Notes under the pieces: generated by a model
Seen by the model: only the letters and a program-made list of their open reading frames with translations
Told to the model about the DNA's origin: nothing
Databases searched by the model: none
In this document: in pieces, positions 1 to 6,926 of the stretch
Layout: every line of letters starts with the position of its first letter
Position numbering within the stretch: position 1 is the first letter of the stretch
Assembly (NCBI GenBank): GCA_937900675.1
Contig: CALCEA010000191.1
Span: forward strand, 1 to 18,840
DNA from: an uncultured Chitinophagaceae bacterium
GTDB lineage: Bacteria > Bacteroidota > Bacteroidia > Chitinophagales > Chitinophagaceae
Reading direction: 5' to 3'
DNA: 18,840 nucleotides
Made by a program: the position numbers and the translations under genes

Positions 1-1
1 T

Positions 2-89
<88 letters not shown>

Positions 90-93
90 GCGG

Positions 94-125
94 CAAATGT
101 AGGGCAGGAAACCGAAATATGCAAA
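94..125 (-). promoter_or_regulatory. Bacteroidota-type promoter of tRNA-Ser
   Basis: Read on the minus strand, TACATTTG (101-94) matches the Bacteroidota -7 consensus TAnnTTTG at every fixed position. TTTG (125-122) fits the -33 element, with a 20-base spacer. The -7 box ends only 4 bases before the mature tRNA 5' end, so the transcript should carry little or no 5' leader. Assignment is by consensus match only. Confidence 0.75.
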
Positions 126-179
126 AAATAATGGCTTTTTATTACTGAATTGACTGATGCTAATTAGTTGAGTACCATG

Positions 180-187
180 TATCTTTA
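180..187 (+). promoter_or_regulatory. possible -7 element of the ABC exporter gene
   Basis: TATCTTTA matches TAnnTTTG except for the last base and lies 14 bases before the GTG start at 202. No good -33 TTTG is seen at the usual 19-21 base distance. The rest of 90-201 shows no gene. A weak call. Confidence 0.35.
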
Positions 188-201
188 CAAAAATTGACTC
201 G

Positions 202-2019
202 GTGAAAGAATTAGCGGCTTTAAACCCATTTTTTTGGAAATATAGATTCCGTTTTTTTGCTGGAATAATATTGGTAATTGCTACCAATTACTTAGCTGTA
301 CTAGCACCTCAAATTACTGGTTATGTAGTTGGTTTAGTGCAAGAAAAGCTTCCTGGAGGTAAGGCTGCAGATCAAACCCATCCTGATTTAATTATCAGTG
401 GAATCATGGGACTAAGCGAGCATTTCAAATTTAGCTTTGGATGGTTGATTACATTTTGTAGTGTAACCATTTTAATATTGGCCATCATTAGAGGTGTCTT
501 TATGTTCTTTATGCGTCAGACCATTATTGTAATGAGTAGACATATTGAATATGACCAAAAGAACCAAGTATATGAGCATTATCAAAAACTAGATACAGAG
601 TTTTATAAAACCCATAGTACGGGTGATTTAATGAGTAGAATTACAGAAGATGTAAGTAGGGTAAGAATGTATACTGGACCTTCTTTGATGTATTTAATTA
701 ATCTAGTTTCTTTAATTGGTTTCTGTTTGTACAATATGTTTACCAAGGATGTTAGATTAAGTTTGTATGTTCTAGCACCCTTACCCATATTGGCAGTGAC
801 TATTTATTTTGTAAATAGTATTATCAATAAAAAAAGTGAAGAAATACAAGGTGAACTTTCTGATTTGACTACCAATGCTCAAGAATCTTATTCGGGAATT
901 AGGGTAATTAAATCCTTTGTTCAAGAAAAAGCCATGTTGGGTTTCTTTAAAACCAATAGTGAATTGTACAGGAAAAATGCTACTAGTTTGGCGATGGTGG
1001 AAGCATTTTATACTCCAACCATGTCTTTGATGATTGGGATTAGTACACTTTTAACCATTTACCTTGGAGGTTTACAAGCAATTGAGGATCCAAGTAAAGT
1101 AGGAACTGTTATTGAATTTGTAATATATATCAATATGCTAACATTCCCAGTGAGTGCAATAGGATGGACTGCTAGCATGATTCAAAGAGCTGCCGCATCT
1201 CAAAAAAGATTGAACGAGTTTTTATCCATTCGACCCATTATAACACAGAATAAACATAGTCATTTACATCCCACCAATGGCGATATTCAATTTAAGGATG
1301 TTAGTTTTACTTATCCTCACTCTGGTGTTCATGCTATAAGTGATTTTAATTTACATATACCTGCAGGAACCAAATTGCTAATACTTGGAAAAACAGGTTC
1401 TGGAAAATCTACTATTGCACAGTTATTGACAAGAATGTATCAGGTAGATAAAGGTCAAATTACCATTGATGGTCATTTGATTAATGAAATGAATATCCAA
1501 TCTTTGAGAAGCGCTATTGGTTATGTTCAACAAGATATGTTTTTGTTTAGTGATAGTATTGAGAATAATATTCAATTTGGATTAAAAGAAATTTTGAATG
1601 AAACTGATTTAATTGATGCAGCGAATACTGCACATGTGAAACATGAAATTGAAAATCTACCACAAGCATTTAAAACGCTGGTGGGCGAGAGAGGAACCAC
1701 TTTAAGTGGAGGACAAAAGCAAAGAGTTGCTATTGCAAGAGCGCTGATTAAAAGACCATCTATTTTTATTTTTGATGATTGTTTAAGTGCAGTAGATGCA
1801 AAAACGGAACAAACTATATTACAAAATTTCAAAAATTATATAGAAGATAAGACCACTATCATGATTACCCACCGTATTTTCTTCGGTTTTAATTTTGATT
1901 TAATTATTTACTTAGAAGACGGAAAAATAGCAGAAATGGGCACTCACGAACTATTGTTAGCAAAAAATGGCTTGTACGCTGAATTGTATCATAGTCAACA
2001 GTCTAAAGCTTCTAACTAG
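202..2019 (+). CDS. ABC transporter half-exporter (permease fused to ATPase)
   Basis: A 605-residue fusion of a six-helix exporter-type membrane domain (about residues 15-335) and a nucleotide-binding domain (about 355-600). It is expected to work in the inner membrane as a homo- or heterodimer, exporting an unknown substrate with ATP. Visible motifs: Walker A GKTGSGKS (396-403), Q-loop in GYVQQD, signature LSGGQ (501-505), Walker B IFIFDD with D525, D-loop SAVD, and switch histidine H557. The residue after the Walker B aspartate is Asp (D526) where catalytic exporters usually have Glu; this is known from MdlA/YheI-like (BmrC-type) half-transporters. No partner half-transporter is adjacent. 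The start is GTG at 202, which gives a normal N-terminus; no nearby ATG fits better. It appears to stand alone, with a small hairpin at its stop codon. Drug or lipid export is possible but cannot be told from sequence. Confidence 0.93.
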   Translation: MKELAALNPFFWKYRFRFFAGIILVIATNYLAVLAPQITGYVVGLVQEKLPGGKAADQTHPDLIISGIMGLSEHFKFSFGWLITFCSVTILILAIIRGVFMFFMRQTIIVMSRHIEYDQKNQVYEHYQKLDTEFYKTHSTGDLMSRITEDVSRVRMYTGPSLMYLINLVSLIGFCLYNMFTKDVRLSLYVLAPLPILAVTIYFVNSIINKKSEEIQGELSDLTTNAQESYSGIRVIKSFVQEKAMLGFFKTNSELYRKNATSLAMVEAFYTPTMSLMIGISTLLTIYLGGLQAIEDPSKVGTVIEFVIYINMLTFPVSAIGWTASMIQRAAASQKRLNEFLSIRPIITQNKHSHLHPTNGDIQFKDVSFTYPHSGVHAISDFNLHIPAGTKLLILGKTGSGKSTIAQLLTRMYQVDKGQITIDGHLINEMNIQSLRSAIGYVQQDMFLFSDSIENNIQFGLKEILNETDLIDAANTAHVKHEIENLPQAFKTLVGERGTTLSGGQKQRVAIARALIKRPSIFIFDDCLSAVDAKTEQTILQNFKNYIEDKTTIMITHRIFFGFNFDLIIYLEDGKIAEMGTHELLLAKNGLYAELYHSQQSKASN

Positions 2020-2034
2020 TGGGTTTTTCCCCAC
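2019..2034 (+). terminator. small hairpin at the end of the ABC exporter gene
   Basis: GTGGG (2019-2023) pairs with CCCAC (2030-2034) around a 6-base T-rich loop; the first base is the last base of the stop codon. The downstream DNA is T-rich (a run of 8 T near 2054) but has no immediate T-tract. The stem is only 5 bp, so termination may be weak. Confidence 0.4.
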
Positions 2035-2084
2035 CTTATTCATATTTGTTTTATTTTTTTTCAATTTTCATAATATTTTAATAT

Positions 2085-2098
2085 TTTAGATATCTAAA
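2085..2098. repeat. 14-bp perfect palindrome upstream of the DUF3276 gene
   Basis: TTTAGATATCTAAA reads the same on both strands. It sits 23 bases before the GTG start at 2122 in a very AT-rich gap. It overlaps TATTTTAG (2082-2089), a one-mismatch match to the TAnnTTTG -7 box. It could be an operator or simply a product of extreme AT content. Confidence 0.4.
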
Positions 2099-2121
2099 TT
2101 TTAATATTAAAAAGAGAGACT

Positions 2122-2607
2122 GTGAATTACGACAACAACGAGAAAAAGCAAGAGAGTGTATATAGTACTCGTATTCGTGCTGGAAAAAGAAGAACTTATT
2201 TCTTTGATGTAAGAGCCACACGCGCCAATGATTATTTTTTAACTATTACAGAAAGTAGAAAGCGTTTTGATGATAACGGTTATGATCGTCATAAAGTTTT
2301 CTTATATAAAGAAGATTTCAATAAGTTCTTAAAAGCTTTAACAGAAGCTTTGGATTTTGTGAAGACAGATTTAATGCCTGATTTTGATTTTGATGCATTT
2401 AATCATGAGGACTCTGAGAACAATGGAGAATATACTCCAGCAACACATCCAACAGCTGCAGCTCCTCAACAAGTTACTGCACCAATGGTAGAAGAAGTTC
2501 CAGATGTTGATCCTGAAACAATTACCGAGAAAAAACCTTTAGAAGCTAGAGATACGCCTGCAAGTGCTGGTGATAATTTAAGTAGCGAAGAGGTGGATAA
2601 GTGGTAG
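2122..2607 (+). CDS. DUF3276 family PUR-like nucleic-acid-binding protein
   Basis: A 161-residue protein. Residues about 12-95 form the DUF3276 domain, a bacterial relative of the PUR-alpha repeat that binds single-stranded nucleic acid. The characteristic run starts at YSTRIRAGKRRTYFFDVRAT and continues through DYFLTITESRKRF and the helix with KEDFNKFLKALTEAL. Such PUR repeats are known from Bacteroidota and spirochaetes (Borrelia BpuR). From about residue 96 the protein becomes an acidic, Pro/Ala/Thr-rich and probably disordered tail ending in EEVDKW. The domain is basic and aromatic, and the tail is strongly acidic. The start is GTG at 2122, preceded by the purine-rich AAAAAGAGAGA. The gene is monocistronic and convergent with the GNAT gene. 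The molecular target is unknown; RNA or ssDNA binding is inferred from the family. Confidence 0.85.
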   Translation: MNYDNNEKKQESVYSTRIRAGKRRTYFFDVRATRANDYFLTITESRKRFDDNGYDRHKVFLYKEDFNKFLKALTEALDFVKTDLMPDFDFDAFNHEDSENNGEYTPATHPTAAAPQQVTAPMVEEVPDVDPETITEKKPLEARDTPASAGDNLSSEEVDKW

Positions 2608-2608
2608 T

Positions 2609-2625
2609 CTAATTACAAGAATTAG
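2609..2625. terminator. weak hairpin between convergent genes
   Basis: CTAATT (2609-2614) and AATTAG (2620-2625) form a 6-bp AT-rich stem with a 5-base loop, in the 21-base gap between the DUF3276 stop and the GNAT stop. TTT follows on the plus strand. It may serve both directions but is thermodynamically weak. Confidence 0.3.
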
Positions 2626-2628
2626 TTT

Positions 2629-3117
2629 CTACAAAGTTTTAACCATCCAAATATCACAACCACAATGGCCACTATTGCCAAGTGGTTGATTGATTCTTTG
2701 GAATCCAACATTTTCATATATAGTCACTGCTTTGGAAAGCTCAGGCATAGACTCTAGATACACTTGTGTGTAACCGTTTTCTTTTGCCCATTGCATGGCA
2801 GTATTTAATAATTGTTTTCCAAGGCCTGTACCTCTTGCGTCTTTATGCAAATATAATTTTACTAATTCACAGGTTCCTTTAGGTAAATTTTCAGTTGGAA
2901 ATATTCCAGCACCACCCACCACTTTATTATCGATTGTCGCGATATAATAATAGGAGCCAGGTGTATTGAATAATTCAAATAAGGCATCTGTAGTAGGATC
3001 AAAATAAACAGTTCCAGGTTTATTAGCACCAAACTCTTCCAGTGCACCACGAATCACTTTAGCAATATCTATATTGTCTTTTTGTTCAATGGGTCTTATT
3101 TGAATATTGGAGTTCAT
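2629..3117 (-). CDS. GNAT family N-acetyltransferase
   Basis: 162 residues with the GNAT fold over nearly the full length. The acetyl-CoA pyrophosphate-binding motif A is visible as ARGTGLGKQLL (R95, G96, G98, G100), following strand 4 CELVKLYLH. Motif B is visible in the C-terminal part, with AVTIYENVGFQRI giving the usual Y-x-x-x-G-F turn. It transfers an acetyl group from acetyl-CoA to an amine; the substrate cannot be predicted. The ATG follows the pgi stop codon with no intervening base (TAAATG on the minus strand), so translation is probably coupled to pgi and the gene is the last of the ltaE-pgi-GNAT run. The link to Pgi is positional only. Confidence 0.9.
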   Translation of the reverse strand: MNSNIQIRPIEQKDNIDIAKVIRGALEEFGANKPGTVYFDPTTDALFELFNTPGSYYYIATIDNKVVGGAGIFPTENLPKGTCELVKLYLHKDARGTGLGKQLLNTAMQWAKENGYTQVYLESMPELSKAVTIYENVGFQRINQPLGNSGHCGCDIWMVKTL

Positions 3118-4770
3118 TTATTTCCAGGCTTTATATTGATTGATTAATCCATTGGTTGAACTATCATGACCTTTAACGGGTTCATTATTTCCTAATTCTG
3201 GAAGTATCTTATTCGCTAATTGTTTTCCCAATTCAACACCCCATTGGTCATAACTAAAAATATTCCAAATAACACCTTGAGTGAAAATTTTATGTTCGTA
3301 ACATGCAATCAAGAAACCAAGGGTCTCAGGAGTAATTTTTTCTATCAAGAATGAATTGGTTGGTTTATTGCCAGTAAATACTTTGAAGGGTGCTAAGAAT
3401 TCAATTTCTTTTTCAGATTTATTAGCTGCTTTTAATTCAGCAACTACTTCTGCTTGTGTCTTACCATTTAAAAGGGCTTCTGTTTGCGCAAAGTAATTAC
3501 TTAATAATTTATCGTGATGATCCCCAATAGGGTTGTGACTTTTAGCTGGAGCAATAAAATCACAAGGAATCATTAAAGTACCTTGATGTATTAATTGGTA
3601 AAATGCATGTTGTCCATTAGTGCCGGGCTCGCCCCAAATAACTGGGCCAGTTGCATAATTCACTGCAGTACCTTTTCTATCGATGTATTTACCATTGCTC
3701 TCCATATTTCCTTGTTGGAAATAAGCAGCGAATCTATGCATGTATTGATCGTAAGGTAAGATAGCTTCACTTTGAGCTCCAAAGAAATTAGTGTACCAGA
3801 TTCCCAATAATGCCATGATTACAGGAATATTTTTTTCTAATTTTTCTGTTTTGAAATGATTGTCAGCTTGATGAGCACCTTTTAATAAAGCTTCAAAATG
3901 ATCATAGCCAATGGTTAAAGCTATAGATAATCCAATGGCACTCCATAAAGAATATCTTCCTCCAACCCAATCCCAAAATTCAAACATATTTTTACTACTA
4001 ATGCCAAAAGTATTTACTGCTTTTTCATTTGTACTTAAAGCCACAAAATGAGTAGCAATATGCGCTTCGTCTTTTGCATGTTCCAAGAACCAGTTTCTTG
4101 CAGTATGTGCATTGGTCATGGTTTCTTGTGTAGTAAATGTTTTAGAAGCTATTAAGAATAATGTTTCTTCAGGATTTACTTTTTTCAATGTTTCAGCAAT
4201 ATGTGTTCCATCCACATTACTTACAAAATGCACTTGAATACCTTCCACCCAATATGGCTTTAAAGCTTCAGTAACCATAACTGGACCCAAATCACTTCCG
4301 CCAATTCCAATATTTACGATCGACTTAATTTTCTTTCCAGTATAACCTTTGTGCTCACCACTATGAATGGCATTGCAAAAGGTTTTCATTTGTTGTAATA
4401 CTCTTTTAATTTCCGGCATGATATCTTCGCCATCTACTAAAACAGATTCACCAGAAAAATTTCTTAAAGCTGTGTGTAATACAGCGCGGTTTTCTGTTTC
4501 GTTAATCGCTTTACCTTCAAATTGCGCTTTTATAGATTTCTCTAAAGAACATTCTTTAGCTAATTGAAATAACAATTGAAGGGTTTTGTCAGTGATGATA
4601 TTTTTTGAATAGTCAAAAAGTATATTACCAGTATTGATTGCATATTTATTAAATCTATCTGCATCTGCTGCAAATAAGTCTTTCATGTGTTTACGACTCA
4701 TCTCATCCTCGTGATGTTTTTTCAAAACAAACCATGCTTGTGTAGTCGTTGGATTAATTCTTTCTAACAT
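3118..4770 (-). CDS. pgi: glucose-6-phosphate isomerase
   Basis: 550 residues, the usual length of the long-form enzyme, which interconverts glucose-6-phosphate and fructose-6-phosphate in the cytoplasm (glycolysis/gluconeogenesis). Visible: the phosphate-loop region GIGGSDLGP; family signature 1 in DWVGGRYSLWSAIG with R272; catalytic E357 in NMESNGKYI; H388 in GTNGQH; and signature 2 FSYDQWGVELGKQLA with the catalytic lysine at K516. R272, E357 and H388 fall at nearly the same numbers as in the mammalian enzyme, so no domain is missing. The ATG at 4770 is preceded by AGAAGGAAT, which is SD-like but only 2 bases from the start. It lies 22 bases after ltaE and abuts the GNAT gene. Intact, with no odd features. 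Confidence 0.98.
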   Translation of the reverse strand: MLERINPTTTQAWFVLKKHHEDEMSRKHMKDLFAADADRFNKYAINTGNILFDYSKNIITDKTLQLLFQLAKECSLEKSIKAQFEGKAINETENRAVLHTALRNFSGESVLVDGEDIMPEIKRVLQQMKTFCNAIHSGEHKGYTGKKIKSIVNIGIGGSDLGPVMVTEALKPYWVEGIQVHFVSNVDGTHIAETLKKVNPEETLFLIASKTFTTQETMTNAHTARNWFLEHAKDEAHIATHFVALSTNEKAVNTFGISSKNMFEFWDWVGGRYSLWSAIGLSIALTIGYDHFEALLKGAHQADNHFKTEKLEKNIPVIMALLGIWYTNFFGAQSEAILPYDQYMHRFAAYFQQGNMESNGKYIDRKGTAVNYATGPVIWGEPGTNGQHAFYQLIHQGTLMIPCDFIAPAKSHNPIGDHHDKLLSNYFAQTEALLNGKTQAEVVAELKAANKSEKEIEFLAPFKVFTGNKPTNSFLIEKITPETLGFLIACYEHKIFTQGVIWNIFSYDQWGVELGKQLANKILPELGNNEPVKGHDSSTNGLINQYKAWK

Positions 4771-4792
4771 ATTCCTTCTTAATTTACTTGCT

Positions 4793-5806
4793 TTATAATT
4801 GCTTAATTATTTTAATAGTATCCTGTATTTGATCATCAGATATATCCAAATGTGTCACAAATCTTAATTGAGTAGGGGACATTGCCATGGCTAATACACC
4901 CTTATCTTTTAAAGACTGTGCTATTTGATGTGCAGTTTGAGGGCCTGTGATATTCGCGATCACAATATTGGTTTCCACTTCCAATACGCTAGATACAAAA
5001 GCTTTTTCAGTTAATGCATCTCTTATTAAAAGAGCATTAGCATGATCTATAGATAATCTTTCAATATTGTTTTCTAGTGCATACATGCAAGCAGCTGCCA
5101 ATGAACCTGCTTGTCTCATTCCACCTCCTAAAACCTTTCTCCATCTTCTAGCTTTTTTAATAAAAGCTGCAGAACCTAATAATACGCTTCCAACTGGTGC
5201 ACCTAATCCTTTACTTAAACAAATAGATATGGAATCAAACACTTTTCCATAGTCTAATGGATTTTCTTTTTTATGCACGATTGCATTGTACAATCTTGCT
5301 CCATCTAAATGTAGTTGTAGATTATGGGCCTTGGCTACTTCTTTGATGCTTACAAATTCATTAAAATCATAACAAGCTCCACCACCTCTATTGGTTGTAT
5401 TTTCCAAACTGATCAATCTGCTTATTGGCTTATGAACATCTTCTGGGTTGATGGCTGCAACAATTTGTTCTGCAGTCAATCTTCCTCTATTTCCTTGTAA
5501 TAATTTTACCGAACAACCGGCATTGAAGGCAATTCCACCTCCTTCATATTGGTATACATGGGACAATTCTTCACAAATTACTTCGTCACCTGCCTGGGTA
5601 TGGGTTTTGATGGCCACCTGGTTGGTCATGGTGCCACTTGGGCAAAATAAGCCAGCCTCCATTCCAAATTTTTCAGATATAAATTTCTCTAATGTGTTTA
5701 TGCTAGGATCTTCCATAAATACATCATCTCCAACGGGAGCTTGGTGCATTCTTTCCAGCATAGCTTTAGAGGGGCGGGTAACTGTATCAGATCTAAAATC
5801 AATCAT
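4793..5806 (-). CDS. ltaE: low-specificity L-threonine aldolase
   Basis: A PLP enzyme of fold type I that cleaves L-threonine/L-allo-threonine to glycine and acetaldehyde, and can feed glycine and one-carbon metabolism. With the start at 5806 it is 337 residues and begins MIDFRSDTVTRPS, the standard family N-terminus (RSDTVT contacts the substrate). An in-frame upstream ATG at 5854 would add 16 residues not expected in the family. Further motifs: GDDVFMEDPS, HLDGARLYNA (PLP-ring Asp), CLSKGLGAPVGS with the Schiff-base lysine K199 (E. coli LtaE K197), and GGGMRQAGS. It is the first gene of the minus-strand run ltaE-pgi-GNAT, divergent from rpoD. A -7-like box lies only 4 bases before the ATG, so the mRNA may be leaderless. 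Confidence 0.96.
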   Translation of the reverse strand: MIDFRSDTVTRPSKAMLERMHQAPVGDDVFMEDPSINTLEKFISEKFGMEAGLFCPSGTMTNQVAIKTHTQAGDEVICEELSHVYQYEGGGIAFNAGCSVKLLQGNRGRLTAEQIVAAINPEDVHKPISRLISLENTTNRGGGACYDFNEFVSIKEVAKAHNLQLHLDGARLYNAIVHKKENPLDYGKVFDSISICLSKGLGAPVGSVLLGSAAFIKKARRWRKVLGGGMRQAGSLAAACMYALENNIERLSIDHANALLIRDALTEKAFVSSVLEVETNIVIANITGPQTAHQIAQSLKDKGVLAMAMSPTQLRFVTHLDISDDQIQDTIKIIKQL

Positions 5807-5810
5807 GCTG

Positions 5811-5818
5811 CGAATATA
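5811..5818 (-). promoter_or_regulatory. possible -7 element of ltaE
   Basis: On the minus strand TATATTCG (5818-5811) matches TAnnTTTG at all but one fixed base. It ends 4 bases before the ltaE ATG (5806). If used, transcription would start at or next to the start codon. No clear -33 TTTG was found. Confidence 0.4.
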
Positions 5819-5859
5819 AAAAAAGGGGTGGATAATGCCCCGAATAATCAACAAAAAGG

Positions 5860-5900
5860 GGCCAAATGGGGGTAAAATTCTTACAAATGGAGATTTGGCC
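5860..5900. repeat. inverted repeat in the ltaE-rpoD divergent region
   Basis: GGCCAAAT (5860-5867) and ATTTGGCC (5893-5900) are perfect 8-bp inverted arms separated by 25 bases. Inside the same segment CAAATGG occurs twice (5863-5869 and 5884-5890) with a 21-base period, two turns of B-DNA. The right arm ends 5 bases before the rpoD -33 element. Candidate operator; no regulator is identified. Confidence 0.4.
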
Positions 5901-5905
5901 TTTAA

Positions 5906-5937
5906 TTTGTCTAATTACTTGAAAAATAGTACCTTTG
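5906..5937 (+). promoter_or_regulatory. Bacteroidota-type promoter of rpoD
   Basis: TTTG (5906-5909) as -33 and TACCTTTG (5930-5937) as -7, a perfect TAnnTTTG, are separated by a 20-base spacer, the same geometry as at the tRNA-Ser gene in this window. The predicted transcription start near 5942-5945 gives a leader of about 60 bases before the ATG at 6003. There is no SD in that leader. Confidence 0.75.
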
Positions 5938-6002
5938 CAGACTGACAATACTATACTATTTTAGTATTTTAGTCGTTATCCATATATAAATAAATTCTTT
6001 GC

Positions 6003-6860
6003 ATGAGGCAGCTTAAAATTGCTACACAGATTACGAACAGAGATTCTCAAGCGGTTGAAAAATACTTACAAGAGATTTCTAAGATTTCAATGATCAATCC
6101 AGAGGAAGAGACCACCTTAGCTCAACGCATTAAGATGGGTGACCAAAGAGCATTGGATAAATTGGTACAAGCCAATTTGCGTTTCGTAGTTTCTGTTGCT
6201 AAACAATATCAACACCAAGGTTTGTCTTTATCTGATTTAATTAATGAAGGTAACCTAGGTTTAATTAAAGCAGCTCAAAGATTTGATGAAACAAAGGGTT
6301 TCAAATTTATCTCTTATGCTGTATGGTGGATTCGTCAATCTATTTTACAAGCTTTGGCTGAACAAGGTCGTTTAGTGCGTTTGCCTCAAAACAAAATTGG
6401 TACTTATAACAAAGCGAACAAAGCTTATATGGCATTTGAACAAGAACACGAGCGTGAGCCTTCAACAGAAGAATTAGCTGGTATCTTGGAAATGTCTGAA
6501 ACAGAGATCAATAATATTTTCCAATCTAATACAAGACATACTTCTTTAGACGCTCCTGTTCATGAAGCAGAAGATGTTGCAATGGGCGATTTATTAGAAG
6601 GTGGATCAGATACAGATGAAGATGTGATGAAAGATTCTTTAAGAGAAGAGATTCGTCGTGTATTAAAATCTTTAAGTCCTAGAGAAGCAGAGATTGTAAA
6701 TGCTTATTTTGGATTAGATGGAGAGAATGGTGTTACCATTGAGCAAATTGGTATCAAATACGATTTAACAAAAGAAAGAATTAGACAAATTAAAGAGCGT
6801 GCTATTAAGCGTTTACAAAAAGCGAGATATAGTAATGCATTAAAAGCTTATTTGGGCTAA
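6003..6860 (+). CDS. rpoD: primary RNA polymerase sigma factor (sigma-70, RpoD/SigA)
   Basis: 285 residues, the compact form typical of Bacteroidota: region 1.1 and the large non-conserved insert of E. coli RpoD are absent. Region 1.2 covers about residues 16-50 (SQAVEKYLQEISKI). Region 2 follows: LRFVVSVAKQYQHQGLSLSD (core binding, about 59-78), NEGNLGLIKAAQRFD, and KGFKFISYAVWWIRQSI (2.3/2.4, about 99-114), whose aromatic residues melt the -7 element. Region 3 begins RLVRLPQNK. Region 4 has the helix-turn-helix TIEQIGIKYDLTKERIRQIKERAIKRLQ near the C-terminus. It directs RNA polymerase to the TTTG/TAnnTTTG promoters seen here. It starts at ATG 6003 with no SD, has its own promoter and ends at a strong terminator, so it is probably monocistronic apart from read-through into trxB. 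Confidence 0.97.
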   Translation: MRQLKIATQITNRDSQAVEKYLQEISKISMINPEEETTLAQRIKMGDQRALDKLVQANLRFVVSVAKQYQHQGLSLSDLINEGNLGLIKAAQRFDETKGFKFISYAVWWIRQSILQALAEQGRLVRLPQNKIGTYNKANKAYMAFEQEHEREPSTEELAGILEMSETEINNIFQSNTRHTSLDAPVHEAEDVAMGDLLEGGSDTDEDVMKDSLREEIRRVLKSLSPREAEIVNAYFGLDGENGVTIEQIGIKYDLTKERIRQIKERAIKRLQKARYSNALKAYLG

Positions 6861-6878
6861 TCAATCATAAAATTATAT

Positions 6879-6914
6879 AAGCCCCAACAAGTTAAATTGT
6901 CGGGGCTTTTTTTT
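6879..6914 (+). terminator. rho-independent terminator of rpoD
   Basis: AAGCCCC (6879-6885) pairs with GGGGCTT (6902-6908). After one mismatch (A6886/C6901) ACAA (6887-6890) pairs with TTGT (6897-6900), closing the loop GTTAAA. A run of 8 T (6907-6914) follows. This is a classic strong intrinsic terminator. The trxB start codon lies only 12 bases further on. Confidence 0.92.
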
Positions 6915-6926
6915 AAAGCAATTATT

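Noticed and set aside
5448..5819. Open frame of 123 codons on the plus strand opposite ltaE
   Set aside because: It lies wholly antisense to a well-supported threonine aldolase, has no family-like motif and is a by-product of that gene's codon pattern.
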